DNA from: JAABRU01 sp050180235
Lineage (GTDB): Bacteria; Desulfobacterota; Desulfobacteria; Desulfobacterales; Desulfococcaceae
Length of the DNA stretch: 64,000 bases
Direction of reading: 5' to 3'
NCBI GenBank assembly: GCA_050180235.1
Contig: JBFXEJ010000014.1
Span: 1-64,000, forward strand
Shown here: positions 1 through 9,107 of the stretch, in pieces
Layout: each line of letters starts with the position of its first letter
Numbering within the stretch: the stretch's first letter is position 1
Notes under the pieces: generated by a model
Told to the model about the DNA's origin: nothing
Database searches by the model: none
What the model saw: the letters and a program-made list of their open reading frames with translations, nothing else
Position numbers and translations under genes: made by a program

Positions 1-847
1 TCACTCCACCTTCTTCCTCTATCGGATCCCTTGATGTCCACCTTCCAAGTTCAGGCAGATAATCCCTGAGTCCGAAATCGTATAAACCCGTTTCCCTGTC
101 AAAATACTTTGTGGAGAACCGGAACGGGTTTGCATCGGCATACGGCCCTGATTTTGCTGTGAGATTGCCGAACGGGTCATACTCATAATGCGCCGCAGTG
201 GTTCCGTCAATCGCATTTACGAGCTGTCCCACATTTCCGTTGGCGTCATAAAGATAATGATACGAAGCGTTTGCGTTTGCCATGCACAGCAGACCGCCGA
301 TGCCGCCTGCGCCCTCAAAAGATTGCGATAAATCCAGTCCCCAGACAAAATACCGGCTGTTTTCCGCATCGCCCCTCCGGGTGGTTTCCTCAATCAGATT
401 CCAACCGTTCCATACGAAAAGAGTTTCATAAATCAGATTGTTAGCCGCATACACGGCCTTTTTCACCCGGCGGCCCATGTAATCGTAGGCAAATGCAAGT
501 TTCCGTGCGGCAGTGGCAGTTGTCTTGATCCCGGCGGACACCTGCAGGGCATGAACCGCCTCCCCAACTCCGATCCGGCCGTCGGTGTTCACATCTCCGA
601 CTGCTGTGACACCCGGCGGTGTCATGCCTGCGGCCACCTGCAGTGAAGCCACGGCATCAGCCAGATTCACAGCCTTATCCCCGTTCACATCTCCCAAAAG
701 CCCGTTGTATTCCACAGAGGAAAGGCGGTTTTCACCGTCATAGGTCATGACCGGCCCGTCAGCAGAGATTTTCAGCAGATTTCCGTCATCGTCATATCCG
801 GGAATGTCCGTCTGTGCGGGTGCAACAATTTCCGTGTGCCGGTTCAT
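1..847 (-). pseudogene. RHS/YD-repeat fragment with inserted dockerin (runs off left edge)
   Basis: The reading frame begins at 847 and is still open at the window edge (at least 282 residues). It holds one YD repeat (about residues 17-47), then two EF-hand-like dockerin type I half-repeats (GDVNGDKAVNLADAV near 52 and GDVNTDGRIGVGEAV near 84). A typical RHS core follows (FAYDYMGRRVKK near 119, then GRWTSRDPIEEEGGV at the edge). RHS proteins are normally well over 1000 residues, are exported or toxin-delivering, and end in this core. Here the frame is closed by TAA directly before the ATG and there is no Shine-Dalgarno sequence, so I read it as the 3-prime fragment of a larger RHS gene. The missing right part is not in the window. 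It could be expressed if an alternative start exists. Confidence 0.7.
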
Positions 848-885
848 TTAGGAAATATACAAAAAATCAGAGTATCCCCTTCAGA

Positions 886-1254
886 TTACAGGCTGATATC
901 TTCGTCTAAACCGGTGCCCCCCGGTTTGCCGTCAGCACCAAAAGTAATAATTGTATATTCATTTTTGTTTTCATCGAATCGATAATAAAATGGCCTTCCC
1001 CAGAGATCGTATAACAATTGCTGGCTGAGTATGTATTTGTTCTCTTTATCATAAAGAAAATTTATCTTGCCAGGATATTTACCATTTTCCAATTTATATA
1101 AATCCAGGGCAGACTGAATTCCCAGAAGCTTTACTCTCATTGCCTTGTGTGTTGCATCTGTAACGTTTTGACTTGGAATATCTTTAAATATTATTTTGTT
1201 AACTGCAAATACCATAAGACAAAAGACTATCAGAAATATGAATATTTTTAACAT
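886..1254 (-). CDS. GspG-like pseudopilin-domain protein
   Basis: A 122-residue protein with an N-terminal hydrophobic helix (residues 1-22) followed by a T2SS-G fold. The C-terminal signature DLWGRPFYYR, then FGADGKPGGTGLDEDI, is the calcium-loop region of major pseudopilin GspG. The helix-adjacent LYKLENGKYP also fits the family. What is missing is the prepilin peptidase site (G followed by FTLIE). The N-terminus looks instead like a simple signal anchor, so it probably does not assemble into a pseudopilus. Such stand-alone GspG-like proteins are often found beside RHS or lipoprotein genes. The start at 1254 has a good ribosome site (GGAAGGAAT). It lies just upstream of the RHS fragment on the same strand; a functional link is not shown. 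Confidence 0.7.
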   Translation of the reverse strand: MLKIFIFLIVFCLMVFAVNKIIFKDIPSQNVTDATHKAMRVKLLGIQSALDLYKLENGKYPGKINFLYDKENKYILSQQLLYDLWGRPFYYRFDENKNEYTIITFGADGKPGGTGLDEDISL

Positions 1255-1390
1255 ATTCCTTCCTCAATCAGCTCCCTTCCTATCCGGAAATCTTCCTGAA
1301 ACCGATCTGCGGAAAATTTCATTAAGTTTTTCTTTGTTTTTCTTCGTGTCTTTGTGGCATTCATCATTGGCAGGTATTTTCTCACAACAT

Positions 1391-2632
1391 TCATGAATCC
1401 GAAGCAGAGATACGCACCGGCATGTTTTCAATGGGGGCAGGAATGTCGGAAACAATGAGATTTTCCCCTTTTTCCACACCCGATGCCAGAAAAACCGTAT
1501 GGCTGTCCCGCCAGACAATCTCTACAGGCCGAATCATAAGTTTTCCCTGTTTTTCAATCCACACACTGTCATTGTCCCGGAGAGCTGTGCGGGGAATGCG
1601 GAATACATCCGGCATTTCCATGCCCTGTATTGATACCCGTACATATTCACCGATAAGCATGGGCGGACGGTTTGCCTGGGGATTTTCCAAATCCAGAGGG
1701 TCTTTCACTGCAATCAGCACCCTTGCCATGCGTCCGCTGTTTTCCAGATCACTGAGCAGTTTAATCACTGTGCCTGAGCGTTCATAATTTCCTCCGCCGT
1801 AAACAATGCTGGCCTGGGAACCGCTCTGGCCGTTTTCACGGGGAATGGCAATTCTGCCCAGCCGGTCAATGGGAACCGAGACCTGCACATGGTATTCATC
1901 TGTTCCCACCAGTTCACCAAGCTGTTCCTGTGTGGAAATCTGGGAACCGCTTTCTATGTTCCGGCTTCTCACCACAGCATTGAAGGGAGCCTGAATCACG
2001 GTGCGCTCCAAATCCAGTTCCGCCTGTTTCAGTTCTGCACGGGTGGCCTCCAGATCAGCCTTCACCTTTTCCAGATGGGGTTTGCGCAGAGCAAGTTCCT
2101 TATCCGAATCCCCTGCTTTTCTGCTGCCCAGCAACTGCCATTCCCTTTTTGCCACATCCTGATGTCCCATTTCCATTTTCAGGGAATAGACAGCGTTGGC
2201 CACCTGACTCTGCATACGTGAGAGTTTCAGTTCATAATCCTGGGGATCAATTTTCAAAATGGTTTCACCGGTTTTCAGCATCCCGCCTGCCATGAATTCC
2301 GGATGTATTTCCATCACTTCTCCTGATACACGGGATTTCAGTACCATTTCCTGCGCGGGAATCACGGTTCCCATAGTCTCCACAATTACCTGTTCCCGTG
2401 TCTGTTCCAAAGGACTGATCTGCACCAGTGAAACCAGGCTTTGCGGTTCGCTTTTCCGGGGTTGGGGTCCGCTGTTTTTCAGATAAGCAGCGCCTGCAAT
2501 GCCCACACTGACAATCAGCAGGGGCAAAAGGGTTTTCAGGGCAAAACGCATCCGCGGGCCGATTTCATGACAGGAACATGACAGACCGTTTTTTTCATTT
2601 GTTACAGTATGATGTTTTTCTTCTGCTTTCAT
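1391..2632 (-). CDS. RND/HlyD-family periplasmic adaptor (membrane fusion protein)
   Basis: A 413-residue efflux adaptor. One membrane segment lies near residues 28-50. Two lipoyl half-motifs follow (SRVSGEVMEI near 98 and QAPFNAVVRSR near 211) flanking a helical hairpin, then beta-barrel and membrane-proximal domains. It would bridge an inner-membrane pump to the outer-membrane channel encoded directly upstream. The start at 2632 is chosen because ATG overlaps the stop of the TolC-like gene as ATGA and has GGGAGA upstream; a start at 2674 would lie inside that gene. An RND or ABC pump gene is expected next but none follows; the next gene is the GspG-like one. The substrate is unknown. Confidence 0.88.
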   Translation of the reverse strand: MKAEEKHHTVTNEKNGLSCSCHEIGPRMRFALKTLLPLLIVSVGIAGAAYLKNSGPQPRKSEPQSLVSLVQISPLEQTREQVIVETMGTVIPAQEMVLKSRVSGEVMEIHPEFMAGGMLKTGETILKIDPQDYELKLSRMQSQVANAVYSLKMEMGHQDVAKREWQLLGSRKAGDSDKELALRKPHLEKVKADLEATRAELKQAELDLERTVIQAPFNAVVRSRNIESGSQISTQEQLGELVGTDEYHVQVSVPIDRLGRIAIPRENGQSGSQASIVYGGGNYERSGTVIKLLSDLENSGRMARVLIAVKDPLDLENPQANRPPMLIGEYVRVSIQGMEMPDVFRIPRTALRDNDSVWIEKQGKLMIRPVEIVWRDSHTVFLASGVEKGENLIVSDIPAPIENMPVRISASDS

Positions 2633-4044
2633 TTCTTTTCTCCCTTGTATCCATTTTCCATATCTTTCATCCACGATCCGCCTAGGGCACGGTAAAGACT
2701 GATCCGATCCTTTATCAGTTCAGTCCGGCGTTCGATCAGATTCCGTTCCAGATTCTGAACACTCACAATCTGGGTCAGCACAGGCAGGTAGTCTGAAAGT
2801 CCTCTGCGGTACCTTTCCACAGCCAGCTCCAATGCTTTTCGGGCAGCATCCATCTGCAGTTCCAGTGTGCGGATATGCAGTCTTCTTTTTTCCTCACTGA
2901 CCAGAGCGTCTTCGACTTCCCTGAAAGCCGTATAAACTGTCCGGCGGTATGTCCAGAGTTTCTCATCAGCGGCTGCCAGAGTGCGCTCCACTTCCGCTGC
3001 CCTGCGCTGACCGTCAAAAATCGGGGCGCTCAGGTTTCCGGCCAGACTGAGCAGCCAGTTGTCAAAAATCATATCCAACTGATCCGCAGCATAACGGGCA
3101 GTGGCAGACAGACGGATGGCAGGCAGCCGGTCTGCTTTGGCTGCGGCAGTGTCCCAGTCCGCAGACTGCAGGCGAAAACCGGCAGCACGTATATCCGGCC
3201 GCATGGAAAGCAGATCCGCGGGCAGTCCGGTTGCAGGAATCTTTTCCGGTACAGGAAGGGATTTGCGGCTGATCTGAACAGGATAACGGGCAGTTTTTCC
3301 CAGCAGAAGGGCAAGTTCATGCAGCAGCAGATGCTCCTGCTCCTCAATCAGGGGAATCCGGGATCGGATTTCTTCCACCACCTGTTTCTGCTGATATACG
3401 TCCAGAGCAGAGACCATGCCCTTGCTGAAACGCAGTTCCACCAGTTCCAGATAGATGCGGTCAGTCTGCAACTGCTTTTCCAGCAGATGCTTCTGCATCC
3501 GCATGGAAATAATGCCGGCCCAGCGTTCTGCAACAGACGCGGCCAGGGTCATGGCCGCAGTGCGCAGATCCTCCAGAGAAGCAGAGGCTGACAGGCGTGC
3601 AGCTTCCTTTTCCGAACGAATCCGGCCCCATAAATCCAGTTCATAGGTGCTGGCCAGCCCCAGCGCGTAATTTTCCGCAGAATGAGTGGATGTTCCGGTA
3701 TCCCCTTTTGTGCGCTGCCGTCCCTGGGAATTCTCTGCATTCAGATTCAAATCCGGGTACAGATCCGCGCCTGATTTCACAGCCAAAGCCTGCGCCTGCC
3801 GCAGACGCGCCCATGCTTCCTTCAGGCTGAAATTTTCGCTCAAAGCCTGCCGAATCAGTTGATCCAGTTCAGGATCATCAAAGGTTTTCCACCACTGATC
3901 CGCTTTTTCTCCCTGCACATTGCCTGATGAATATGTATCCGGTATGTCCCCTTCGGGTTTATCCCGCAGCAGGGGATCGAAAAATGAACAGGATGATAAT
4001 ATCAGAAAAAGGATCGGCAGGGAAATAATCTGTGCATGTTTCAT
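2629..4044 (-). CDS. TolC/NodT-family outer-membrane efflux lipoprotein
   Basis: A 471-residue outer-membrane factor. The N-terminus carries a lipoprotein signal with lipobox LSSC and the modified cysteine at residue 19. Two OEP repeats follow, with the family phrases DQWWKTFDDPELDQLI and YELDLWGR and a C-terminal half ending in LYRALGGSW, all typical of the NodT/CmeC/OprM group. It forms the trimeric channel of a tripartite efflux system with the adaptor encoded downstream, to which it is translationally coupled. No regulator is adjacent; the 840 bases upstream contain only repeats. Confident on family, not on substrate. Confidence 0.9.
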   Translation of the reverse strand: MKHAQIISLPILFLILSSCSFFDPLLRDKPEGDIPDTYSSGNVQGEKADQWWKTFDDPELDQLIRQALSENFSLKEAWARLRQAQALAVKSGADLYPDLNLNAENSQGRQRTKGDTGTSTHSAENYALGLASTYELDLWGRIRSEKEAARLSASASLEDLRTAAMTLAASVAERWAGIISMRMQKHLLEKQLQTDRIYLELVELRFSKGMVSALDVYQQKQVVEEIRSRIPLIEEQEHLLLHELALLLGKTARYPVQISRKSLPVPEKIPATGLPADLLSMRPDIRAAGFRLQSADWDTAAAKADRLPAIRLSATARYAADQLDMIFDNWLLSLAGNLSAPIFDGQRRAAEVERTLAAADEKLWTYRRTVYTAFREVEDALVSEEKRRLHIRTLELQMDAARKALELAVERYRRGLSDYLPVLTQIVSVQNLERNLIERRTELIKDRISLYRALGGSWMKDMENGYKGEKK

Positions 4045-4883
4045 GAGTTACTCTTTTATGTAAAAATTTTAATTGCCTGTATGAACGAACAGGCATAATG
4101 TGAAATCTGAAAAATATTTCAGCATAAGCGTTTTCAGACTGCCAAGAAGACGCGGGGACACAGCATCTCAAGAAGGTTAATATTTAATTTTACTCAGATT
4201 TCATATAAAGGTTTATACGAATCCCAAACTTTCAGTTCGGGAGTCTGAAGAACTTCTTTTGCAATCTGTATTTTATACAGTCGCAAAAAAACGGAAAAAG
4301 TTACAGAGTATTTGCCATTTTTTCGGATTTTTTTCAACATGAATCCGGCATAAAAAAAATCAGTGAATAAAATCTGTCTGATTTTATTACTATTTGCCCA
4401 AAAAGGATACCGGAATTTTTGACAGCGGGTCAAACTTCGTCTGTGAATCCGGGCAGCAGATAATCCACAGGGTTTTCCTCCTTTTATTCATGAATATTGA
4501 TTTTAACAAAAAAACTTGACTTGAACTGACTGAAAGTATAGATAGACTTACAGCATCCGGAAATCATCCGGTCTGATGAACAGCATATCAAAAAAAATGA
4601 GCCAATTTCAAAACCTCACAAAACCGTCACCCGCGAAAACCGGTGTCCGGAAGAGACTGAAAACACAGAATTACGGCTTTCTCCGAAAGGAATGACGCTG
4701 ACTGACTTTTGCAGGCGGCTCAAATGCAATCCGTTTTTGGTATTGGGGCAAACCGGCTGACAGTCTGTTTTTTTACCGCAGAGTCATACAGAGTTTTTTT
4801 CTGTGCGAAATTCAGGTTTAAAAAATCAACTGTTTTGACACACAGCCCCATTTTTTTAATGTTCAATAAAAAGGAGGAAAAAA
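4045..4883. other. Intergenic gap between divergent efflux and wtp operons
   Basis: No convincing gene. It holds a degenerate copy of the GAAATCTGAAAA dispersed repeat (about 4098-4190), one copy of the CTGAAAGTTTGG palindrome (4208-4235), and A+T-rich DNA. A short open frame on the minus strand at 4194-4433 is made of repeat sequence and is not accepted as a gene. Promoter-like sequence for wtpA lies at the right end. Confidence 0.6.
4835..4862 (+). promoter_or_regulatory. Candidate promoter of wtpABC
   Basis: TTGACA at 4835-4840 and TAATGT at 4857-4862 are 16 bases apart. An excellent ribosome site (AAGGAGG, about 4871) and the ATG at 4884 follow. The -10 box is imperfect, so this is a moderate call. 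No Moco/Tuco-type riboswitch was recognised between it and wtpA. Confidence 0.4.
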
Positions 4884-5864
4884 ATGAAGTCTTTCCAATC
4901 AGTCAGTTTTGCTCTCATTGCGTCTGTGCTTGCCTGTTTTCTGGACGGAACTGCCGCAGAGGAACCCAAAGGCATTGTAACCATGTTCCACGCGGGCAGT
5001 CTGACCATGCCCTTTGAGGCCATGGAAAAAGAATTTGAGGCCGCATATCCGGGGGTGGATCTTCAGCGAGAAGCAAGCGGCAGTTCAAAGGCTGCCCGCA
5101 AGATCATTGATCTGAAAAAGCCCTGTGATATCATGGTCTCGGCTGATTATGATGTGATTGACAAACTTCTGATTCCCCAGTATGCACAATGGAACATCCG
5201 CTTTGCCTCCAACCAGTTGGTGCTCTGCTATACAGACAAAAGCAGGCATGCCGGGGAGATCAGTGCCGATAACTGGTATCAGATTCTTGAAAAAAAAGGG
5301 GTGGTATGGGGACATTCAGACCAGAATCTTGATCCCTGCGGATACCGGTCTCTGATGGTCATTCAACTGGCTGAAAAACATTACGGAATTCCCGGACTTT
5401 ATGATAAACTGATCGCCAACCGGCCTGTGGAGAATGTGCGGCCCAAGTCGGTGGAACTGATCTCTCTGCTCCAGACCGGCAACATGGATTATGCCTGGGA
5501 ATATCTTTCCGTGGCAGTTCAGCACGGACTCAAATACATTATTCTTCCGGATCAGATCAATCTGGGCAATTATCAGTACGACAGTCTGTATGCCTCATCC
5601 TCGGTGCGTGTCACCGGAAAAGAACCCGGGGAATTTATGGAAATCAGGGGAACATCCTGCACCTACGGTGTTACCATGATTGAGAATGCACCCGGCAAAG
5701 AAGCTGCTCTTGCCTTTTTGGCCTATATGCTGCACCCGGACAAAGGGCTGAAAATTTTAAAAGATATGGGACAGCCGCCCTTTGTGCCGTGCCGGGTTCC
5801 CACAGCAGAGATGAAAGAGAAACTGCCGGTTTCGCTGCAAGCTCTGGTTGAAGTCAGAGAGTGA
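4884..5864 (+). CDS. wtpA: Tungstate/molybdate ABC transporter, substrate-binding protein
   Basis: A 326-residue periplasmic binding protein with a signal peptide (about residues 1-25). It has the WtpA/ModA-like oxyanion-site phrases MFHAGSLTMPFEAMEKEF and EASGSSKAARKI. The body (DIMVSADYDVIDKLL, DPCGYRSLM, YAWEYLSVAVQH) matches the archaeal/deltaproteobacterial WtpA clade rather than enterobacterial ModA; WtpA is known for tight tungstate binding. It is the first gene of a three-gene operon with overlapping frames. Tungsten or molybdenum would serve formate dehydrogenases or aldehyde oxidoreductases, which are not in the window. Whether W or Mo is preferred cannot be read from sequence. Confidence 0.9.
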   Translation: MKSFQSVSFALIASVLACFLDGTAAEEPKGIVTMFHAGSLTMPFEAMEKEFEAAYPGVDLQREASGSSKAARKIIDLKKPCDIMVSADYDVIDKLLIPQYAQWNIRFASNQLVLCYTDKSRHAGEISADNWYQILEKKGVVWGHSDQNLDPCGYRSLMVIQLAEKHYGIPGLYDKLIANRPVENVRPKSVELISLLQTGNMDYAWEYLSVAVQHGLKYIILPDQINLGNYQYDSLYASSSVRVTGKEPGEFMEIRGTSCTYGVTMIENAPGKEAALAFLAYMLHPDKGLKILKDMGQPPFVPCRVPTAEMKEKLPVSLQALVEVRE

Positions 5865-6661
5865 ATGAAAACATGAGAAAGAGGGAGCCGTTTTTCTGGT
5901 TTACAGTACTGTCAGGTGCAATTGTCGCGGCCTTTATCCTGCTGCCTTTAACAGAAATGCTCACATCTCCCTCTTTTTCCATGCTGAAACAGACCATCTG
6001 TGACCGGGATGTTGTGCGCGCCATCCGTCTGAGCATTTCCACGGCAGGAGCGGCCGCTCTGATTTCCTTTTTTTTCGGAACCCCTCTGGCCTATCTGCTG
6101 GCCCGCACGGATTTCAGGGGAAAACGCTTTTTGGAGAGTGTCATTGATCTTCCCATTGTAATCCCCCATCCGGTCGTGGGCATTGCCATTCTCAGTGTCG
6201 GGGGAAACAATCATATAATCGGGCAGATGATGCAGGAACTCGGCATCCGGATTATGGGAAGCGTGACCGGTATCATCACGGTACTGACCTTTGTGGGACT
6301 GCCCTTTTATATCAATGCGGTCAGGGAAGGGTTTGAAGGGGTGCCCGCAAGACTTGAAAATGTATCACGCAGTCTGGGGGCCTCCATGTCCGGCACCTTT
6401 TTCCGGATCACATTTCCCCTGTCCTGGCGGAGCATGGTTATCGGCCTGATTATGTGCAGCGCCCGTGCCATCAGCGAGTTTGGCGCCATTGTGATTGTGG
6501 CCTATCATCCCATGACTGCGCCTGTCATGATCTATGAGCGGTTTGAGGGATACGGCCTGAAATATTCCCAGCCGGTTGCGGTCTGGCTTGTTACAATCTG
6601 TCTGCTGCTGTTTTTCTCTGTTCGTATGCTGACTTTGTCCGGAACAAAAAAACGTGATTAA
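5861..6661 (+). CDS. wtpB: Tungstate/molybdate ABC transporter, permease
   Basis: A 266-residue inner-membrane permease with about five or six transmembrane segments. The binding-protein-dependent EAA loop (EGVPARLENVSRSLGAS, near residue 155) couples it to the ATPase. The start is taken as GTG at 5861, overlapping the wtpA stop as GTGA; ATG at 5873 is an alternative four codons later. Tight coupling on both sides (8-base overlap with wtpC) supports a single transport complex. Confidence 0.9.
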   Translation: MNENMRKREPFFWFTVLSGAIVAAFILLPLTEMLTSPSFSMLKQTICDRDVVRAIRLSISTAGAAALISFFFGTPLAYLLARTDFRGKRFLESVIDLPIVIPHPVVGIAILSVGGNNHIIGQMMQELGIRIMGSVTGIITVLTFVGLPFYINAVREGFEGVPARLENVSRSLGASMSGTFFRITFPLSWRSMVIGLIMCSARAISEFGAIVIVAYHPMTAPVMIYERFEGYGLKYSQPVAVWLVTICLLLFFSVRMLTLSGTKKRD

Positions 6662-7691
6662 AATACAGGATCTGCATGTCCGCTTATCAGGTTTTGCTTT
6701 AAAGGATATCCGCCTGCATATTGCCAAAGGCGAGTTTTTTACGCTCATGGGGCCGACCGGAGCGGGAAAAACAGTTCTGCTTGAGGCCATTGCAGGACTC
6801 ACTGCGGTTTCAGCAGGAAAAATTTTTCTTCAGGATCAGGACGTCACCCGGCTGGCTCCTGAAAAAAGGGGTATCGGCATTGTCTATCAGGATCAGGCCA
6901 TGTTTCCCCATCTGACGGTCAGAAAGAACATTGCCTACGGCCTGCGCTATCACCGCATCAGTCCGGAAAAAGCGAAAAAAAGAACAGATGAACTGGTTTC
7001 TCTGATGAATCTTTCCCATCTGCTGGACAGACTGCCCGGCAATCTGAGCGGCGGAGAAAAACAGCGCGTGGCCCTGGCGCGGGCACTGTCTGTCTGTCCG
7101 TCAGTCCTCCTTCTTGATGAACCGCTTTCCGCATTGGACCCAAACTTCAGGGAGGAAATTCGCCACGCCCTCAGATCGCTTCATCAAAGCACAGACACAA
7201 CCTTTATGATGGTGACCCATGATTTTTCCGATGCCCTGTCCATGTCTGACCGGGCTGCGGTGATCAACAAAGGGCATATTGAGCAGATCGGCAGAATTGA
7301 GGATATTTTTCAAAAACCGGTTTCCGCGTTTGTTGCAGATTTTGTGGGTATGAAGAACCTCTTCAATGCCCGGTTTGAGGGGACAAAGGCCGTATTTTGC
7401 GGTCTGGCAGTTGAACTGGAAAGAAACACTGACCGCATGACGGGGAAGATTGCCATACGGCCTGAGGATATTGCGATCAGCAGAAATTCCTTTGTTTCAG
7501 ACATGCCGAATATGTTCAGGGGCAGGGTGGCGGCTTTGCATGATTATGGATTCAGCTATGAGGTGCATGTCTGTGTGAATGATGCGGTTTTCAAAACCCT
7601 GATTAGCAAAAAATCCCTGTTTCAACTGTCCATTCAGGAAGGAAATGAGGTGTCCATCTCATTTGAGGGAACCGCTGTTCATGATTTCTGA
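6654..7691 (+). CDS. wtpC: Tungstate/molybdate ABC transporter, ATP-binding protein
   Basis: A 345-residue ATPase: Walker A GPTGAGKT (near residue 32), Q-loop YQDQAMFPHLTV, signature LSGGEKQR (near 130), Walker B VLLLDEPLSALD (near 150) and switch histidine in MMVTHDFSDA. After about residue 235 a C-terminal TOBE-like regulatory domain follows (FRGRVAALHDYGF). The start is GTG at 6654, inside the end of wtpB. This is the last gene of the operon; a twin palindrome at 7736-7771 can serve as its terminator. Confidence 0.92.
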   Translation: MIKIQDLHVRLSGFALKDIRLHIAKGEFFTLMGPTGAGKTVLLEAIAGLTAVSAGKIFLQDQDVTRLAPEKRGIGIVYQDQAMFPHLTVRKNIAYGLRYHRISPEKAKKRTDELVSLMNLSHLLDRLPGNLSGGEKQRVALARALSVCPSVLLLDEPLSALDPNFREEIRHALRSLHQSTDTTFMMVTHDFSDALSMSDRAAVINKGHIEQIGRIEDIFQKPVSAFVADFVGMKNLFNARFEGTKAVFCGLAVELERNTDRMTGKIAIRPEDIAISRNSFVSDMPNMFRGRVAALHDYGFSYEVHVCVNDAVFKTLISKKSLFQLSIQEGNEVSISFEGTAVHDF

Positions 7692-7735
7692 ATCTTAGGA
7701 GCAGTAAAAAAACAACCTGTACAATTTTCTGTCCG

Positions 7736-7771
7736 AAAAACCCTGAGGGTTTTGAAAACCCTTAGGGTTTT
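7736..7771. terminator. Twin AAAACCCTNAGGGTTTT palindromes, bidirectional terminator
   Basis: Two back-to-back hairpins (AAAACCCTGAGGGTTTT then AAAACCCTTAGGGTTTT) lie between convergent wtpC and the NikL-like gene. Each has A/T tracts on both flanks, so either strand could terminate here. Confidence 0.55.
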
Positions 7772-7881
7772 GAACAGGCTGCTTTGATGCAGACCTTAAC
7801 AGATTCAGCGGATGCACACCATATCTGATGACAGAAATTTCAGATTTTCGATACCTTATGGTTCTAGGCAAATATTGCTTC

Positions 7882-8376
7882 TCAGTTTTTTCTCTTCCGC
7901 AGAAAAAAAACAAAAAACAGATTGAATATCAGGCTCAGTCCGGCAACGGATTTCAGCAGCATAGAGGAAGTTCCGCTCTGCGCATTCTGCACAGAGATGT
8001 TCTTTCCAGACTTTTTCTCCGCTGCTGTTTCCCCTGTTTTTTCCTCCTGCACCTCAGCACCTGCCACTGCCTTATGCCCCATGCCGTCACTGGCCTCAAT
8101 GCGCCAGGTTCCAGGAGTGTCCGGACAAAAGGCAAATCTTCCCTTCCGGTCGGTTCTGCCGTTCTGATATTCTGTTTTTTCATCTTCGGGACTGAAAACC
8201 AGAACCTCTGCATAACTCATGGGTTCGCCGTCAGAATAGTAAAACTCCGCTGTCACTGTTTTGTTATCCGTGAGCATACGGCTGCCTGTACCGTGGGCTG
8301 TTGCAAATTGGGTGGTAAGCAACTGGATAAGCCCCGGAATCAGGAAAATCAGAGACTGCCTGACGATTTTTTTCAT
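7882..8376 (-). CDS. NikL-like exported protein, cassette A
   Basis: A 164-residue protein with a signal peptide ending near the HGTG motif, an Ig-like/carboxypeptidase-regulatory fold (SDGEPMSYAEVLVF, then NGRTDRKGRFAFCPD, then TWRIEASDGMGHKA), a polar linker and one C-terminal membrane helix (SMLLKSVAGLSLIFNLFFVFF) ending in a basic tail. The same pattern defines NikL, the accessory extracytoplasmic component of NikMKLQO nickel ECF transporters. Here no NikM, NikQ or NikO gene is near. Its start overlaps the NikK-like stop by one base (TAATG) with GAGGGGG as ribosome site. Metal binding by the N-terminal His is inferred from the family. A close paralogue lies at 15955-16419. Confidence 0.75.
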   Translation of the reverse strand: MKKIVRQSLIFLIPGLIQLLTTQFATAHGTGSRMLTDNKTVTAEFYYSDGEPMSYAEVLVFSPEDEKTEYQNGRTDRKGRFAFCPDTPGTWRIEASDGMGHKAVAGAEVQEEKTGETAAEKKSGKNISVQNAQSGTSSMLLKSVAGLSLIFNLFFVFFLRKRKN

Positions 8377-9083
8377 TATTCCCCCTCAATGACAAGAAAT
8401 GTGGTAAAAAGATGATAATCCATCTCCGGATTGTTTGTCACCGGCATTTTATGGGATGCGAAAATCATGCGGATTCCCTTTTCCGGAATTTTTATCATGG
8501 CAATTCCGTTTTTGTCTGTTTTTATCTCCTCAGATGCACCTTCGTATGACAGGGCAGCATCTGCCAGAGGATTTCCGTCAAAGCGAAGCTCCACCGGCAG
8601 CAATTCTTCCGGTGAAGACAGAAAGGGATTTTTCAGGGGAATGAGTTCAAGTTTCAATCCTGCGGGTTTTGTGATTCCCTCACTGTTTCCAAAAACAGAT
8701 TTTAAAAACTGTGTGGGAAAAAACGCTTTGATTACCTTCAGCCCCTGATCCTGCGCCTCTTTCCGGCTGATGAGTTTTTTCCCCTGGGTGGTATTGACCC
8801 GGAATCCCCAGTCACACCGGACAGTTATCATGGCCGCATCTTTGTCTGAAACAAAAACCGCCCTGGTTTCTTCATCTTTTCTTTCCGGAGAAAGCAGATT
8901 CCCGTTTTTGTCAAAGGCTTTGACCTCTTTCACGCATTCGGGGGAATACGCATCAAATCTGTCCGGCATATGGCCTCTGGCCACAGTGAATTTGCCATCC
9001 TCTTTGACAACCCAAAGATGATGGGCATATCCTGTCTGGGTCCATAGAAAAAACAGCAGCATTGAAAAAATGATCTTTTTCAT
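8376..9083 (-). CDS. NikK/CbiK-like DUF4198 periplasmic protein, cassette A
   Basis: A 235-residue protein with a signal peptide (about 1-20) and mature N-terminus HHLWVVKEDGKF. This matches the DUF4198/COG5266 family, annotated as the periplasmic component of Co/Ni transport (NikK/CbiK). The histidines directly after the cleavage site are the usual candidates for metal binding. The C-terminal half (DGNPLADAALSYEG, DKNGIAMIKIPEKG) is the characteristic Ig-like module. It is translationally coupled to the NikL-like gene downstream and lies 24 bases after the exported methylase gene. The role inferred is periplasmic capture of Ni, Co or a metal complex delivered by the TonB receptor at 10117-12156. 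Confidence 0.75.
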   Translation of the reverse strand: MKKIIFSMLLFFLWTQTGYAHHLWVVKEDGKFTVARGHMPDRFDAYSPECVKEVKAFDKNGNLLSPERKDEETRAVFVSDKDAAMITVRCDWGFRVNTTQGKKLISRKEAQDQGLKVIKAFFPTQFLKSVFGNSEGITKPAGLKLELIPLKNPFLSSPEELLPVELRFDGNPLADAALSYEGASEEIKTDKNGIAMIKIPEKGIRMIFASHKMPVTNNPEMDYHLFTTFLVIEGE

Positions 9084-9107
9084 TTTATATTTCCTTTCTT
9101 TCCGGTT

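Noticed and set aside
4194..4433. 79-residue minus-strand open frame upstream of the TolC-like gene
   Set aside because: A+T-rich, made partly of the CTGAAAGTTTGG palindrome, with no ribosome site and no recognisable motif.
4045..4883. Moco/Tuco riboswitch upstream of wtpA
   Set aside because: Looked for conserved segments and hairpins of that family; none were recognised. A covariance search would be decisive.
7828..8415. 195-residue plus-strand open frame
   Set aside because: Antisense to the NikL-like gene, no ribosome site, and composition typical of a shadow frame.
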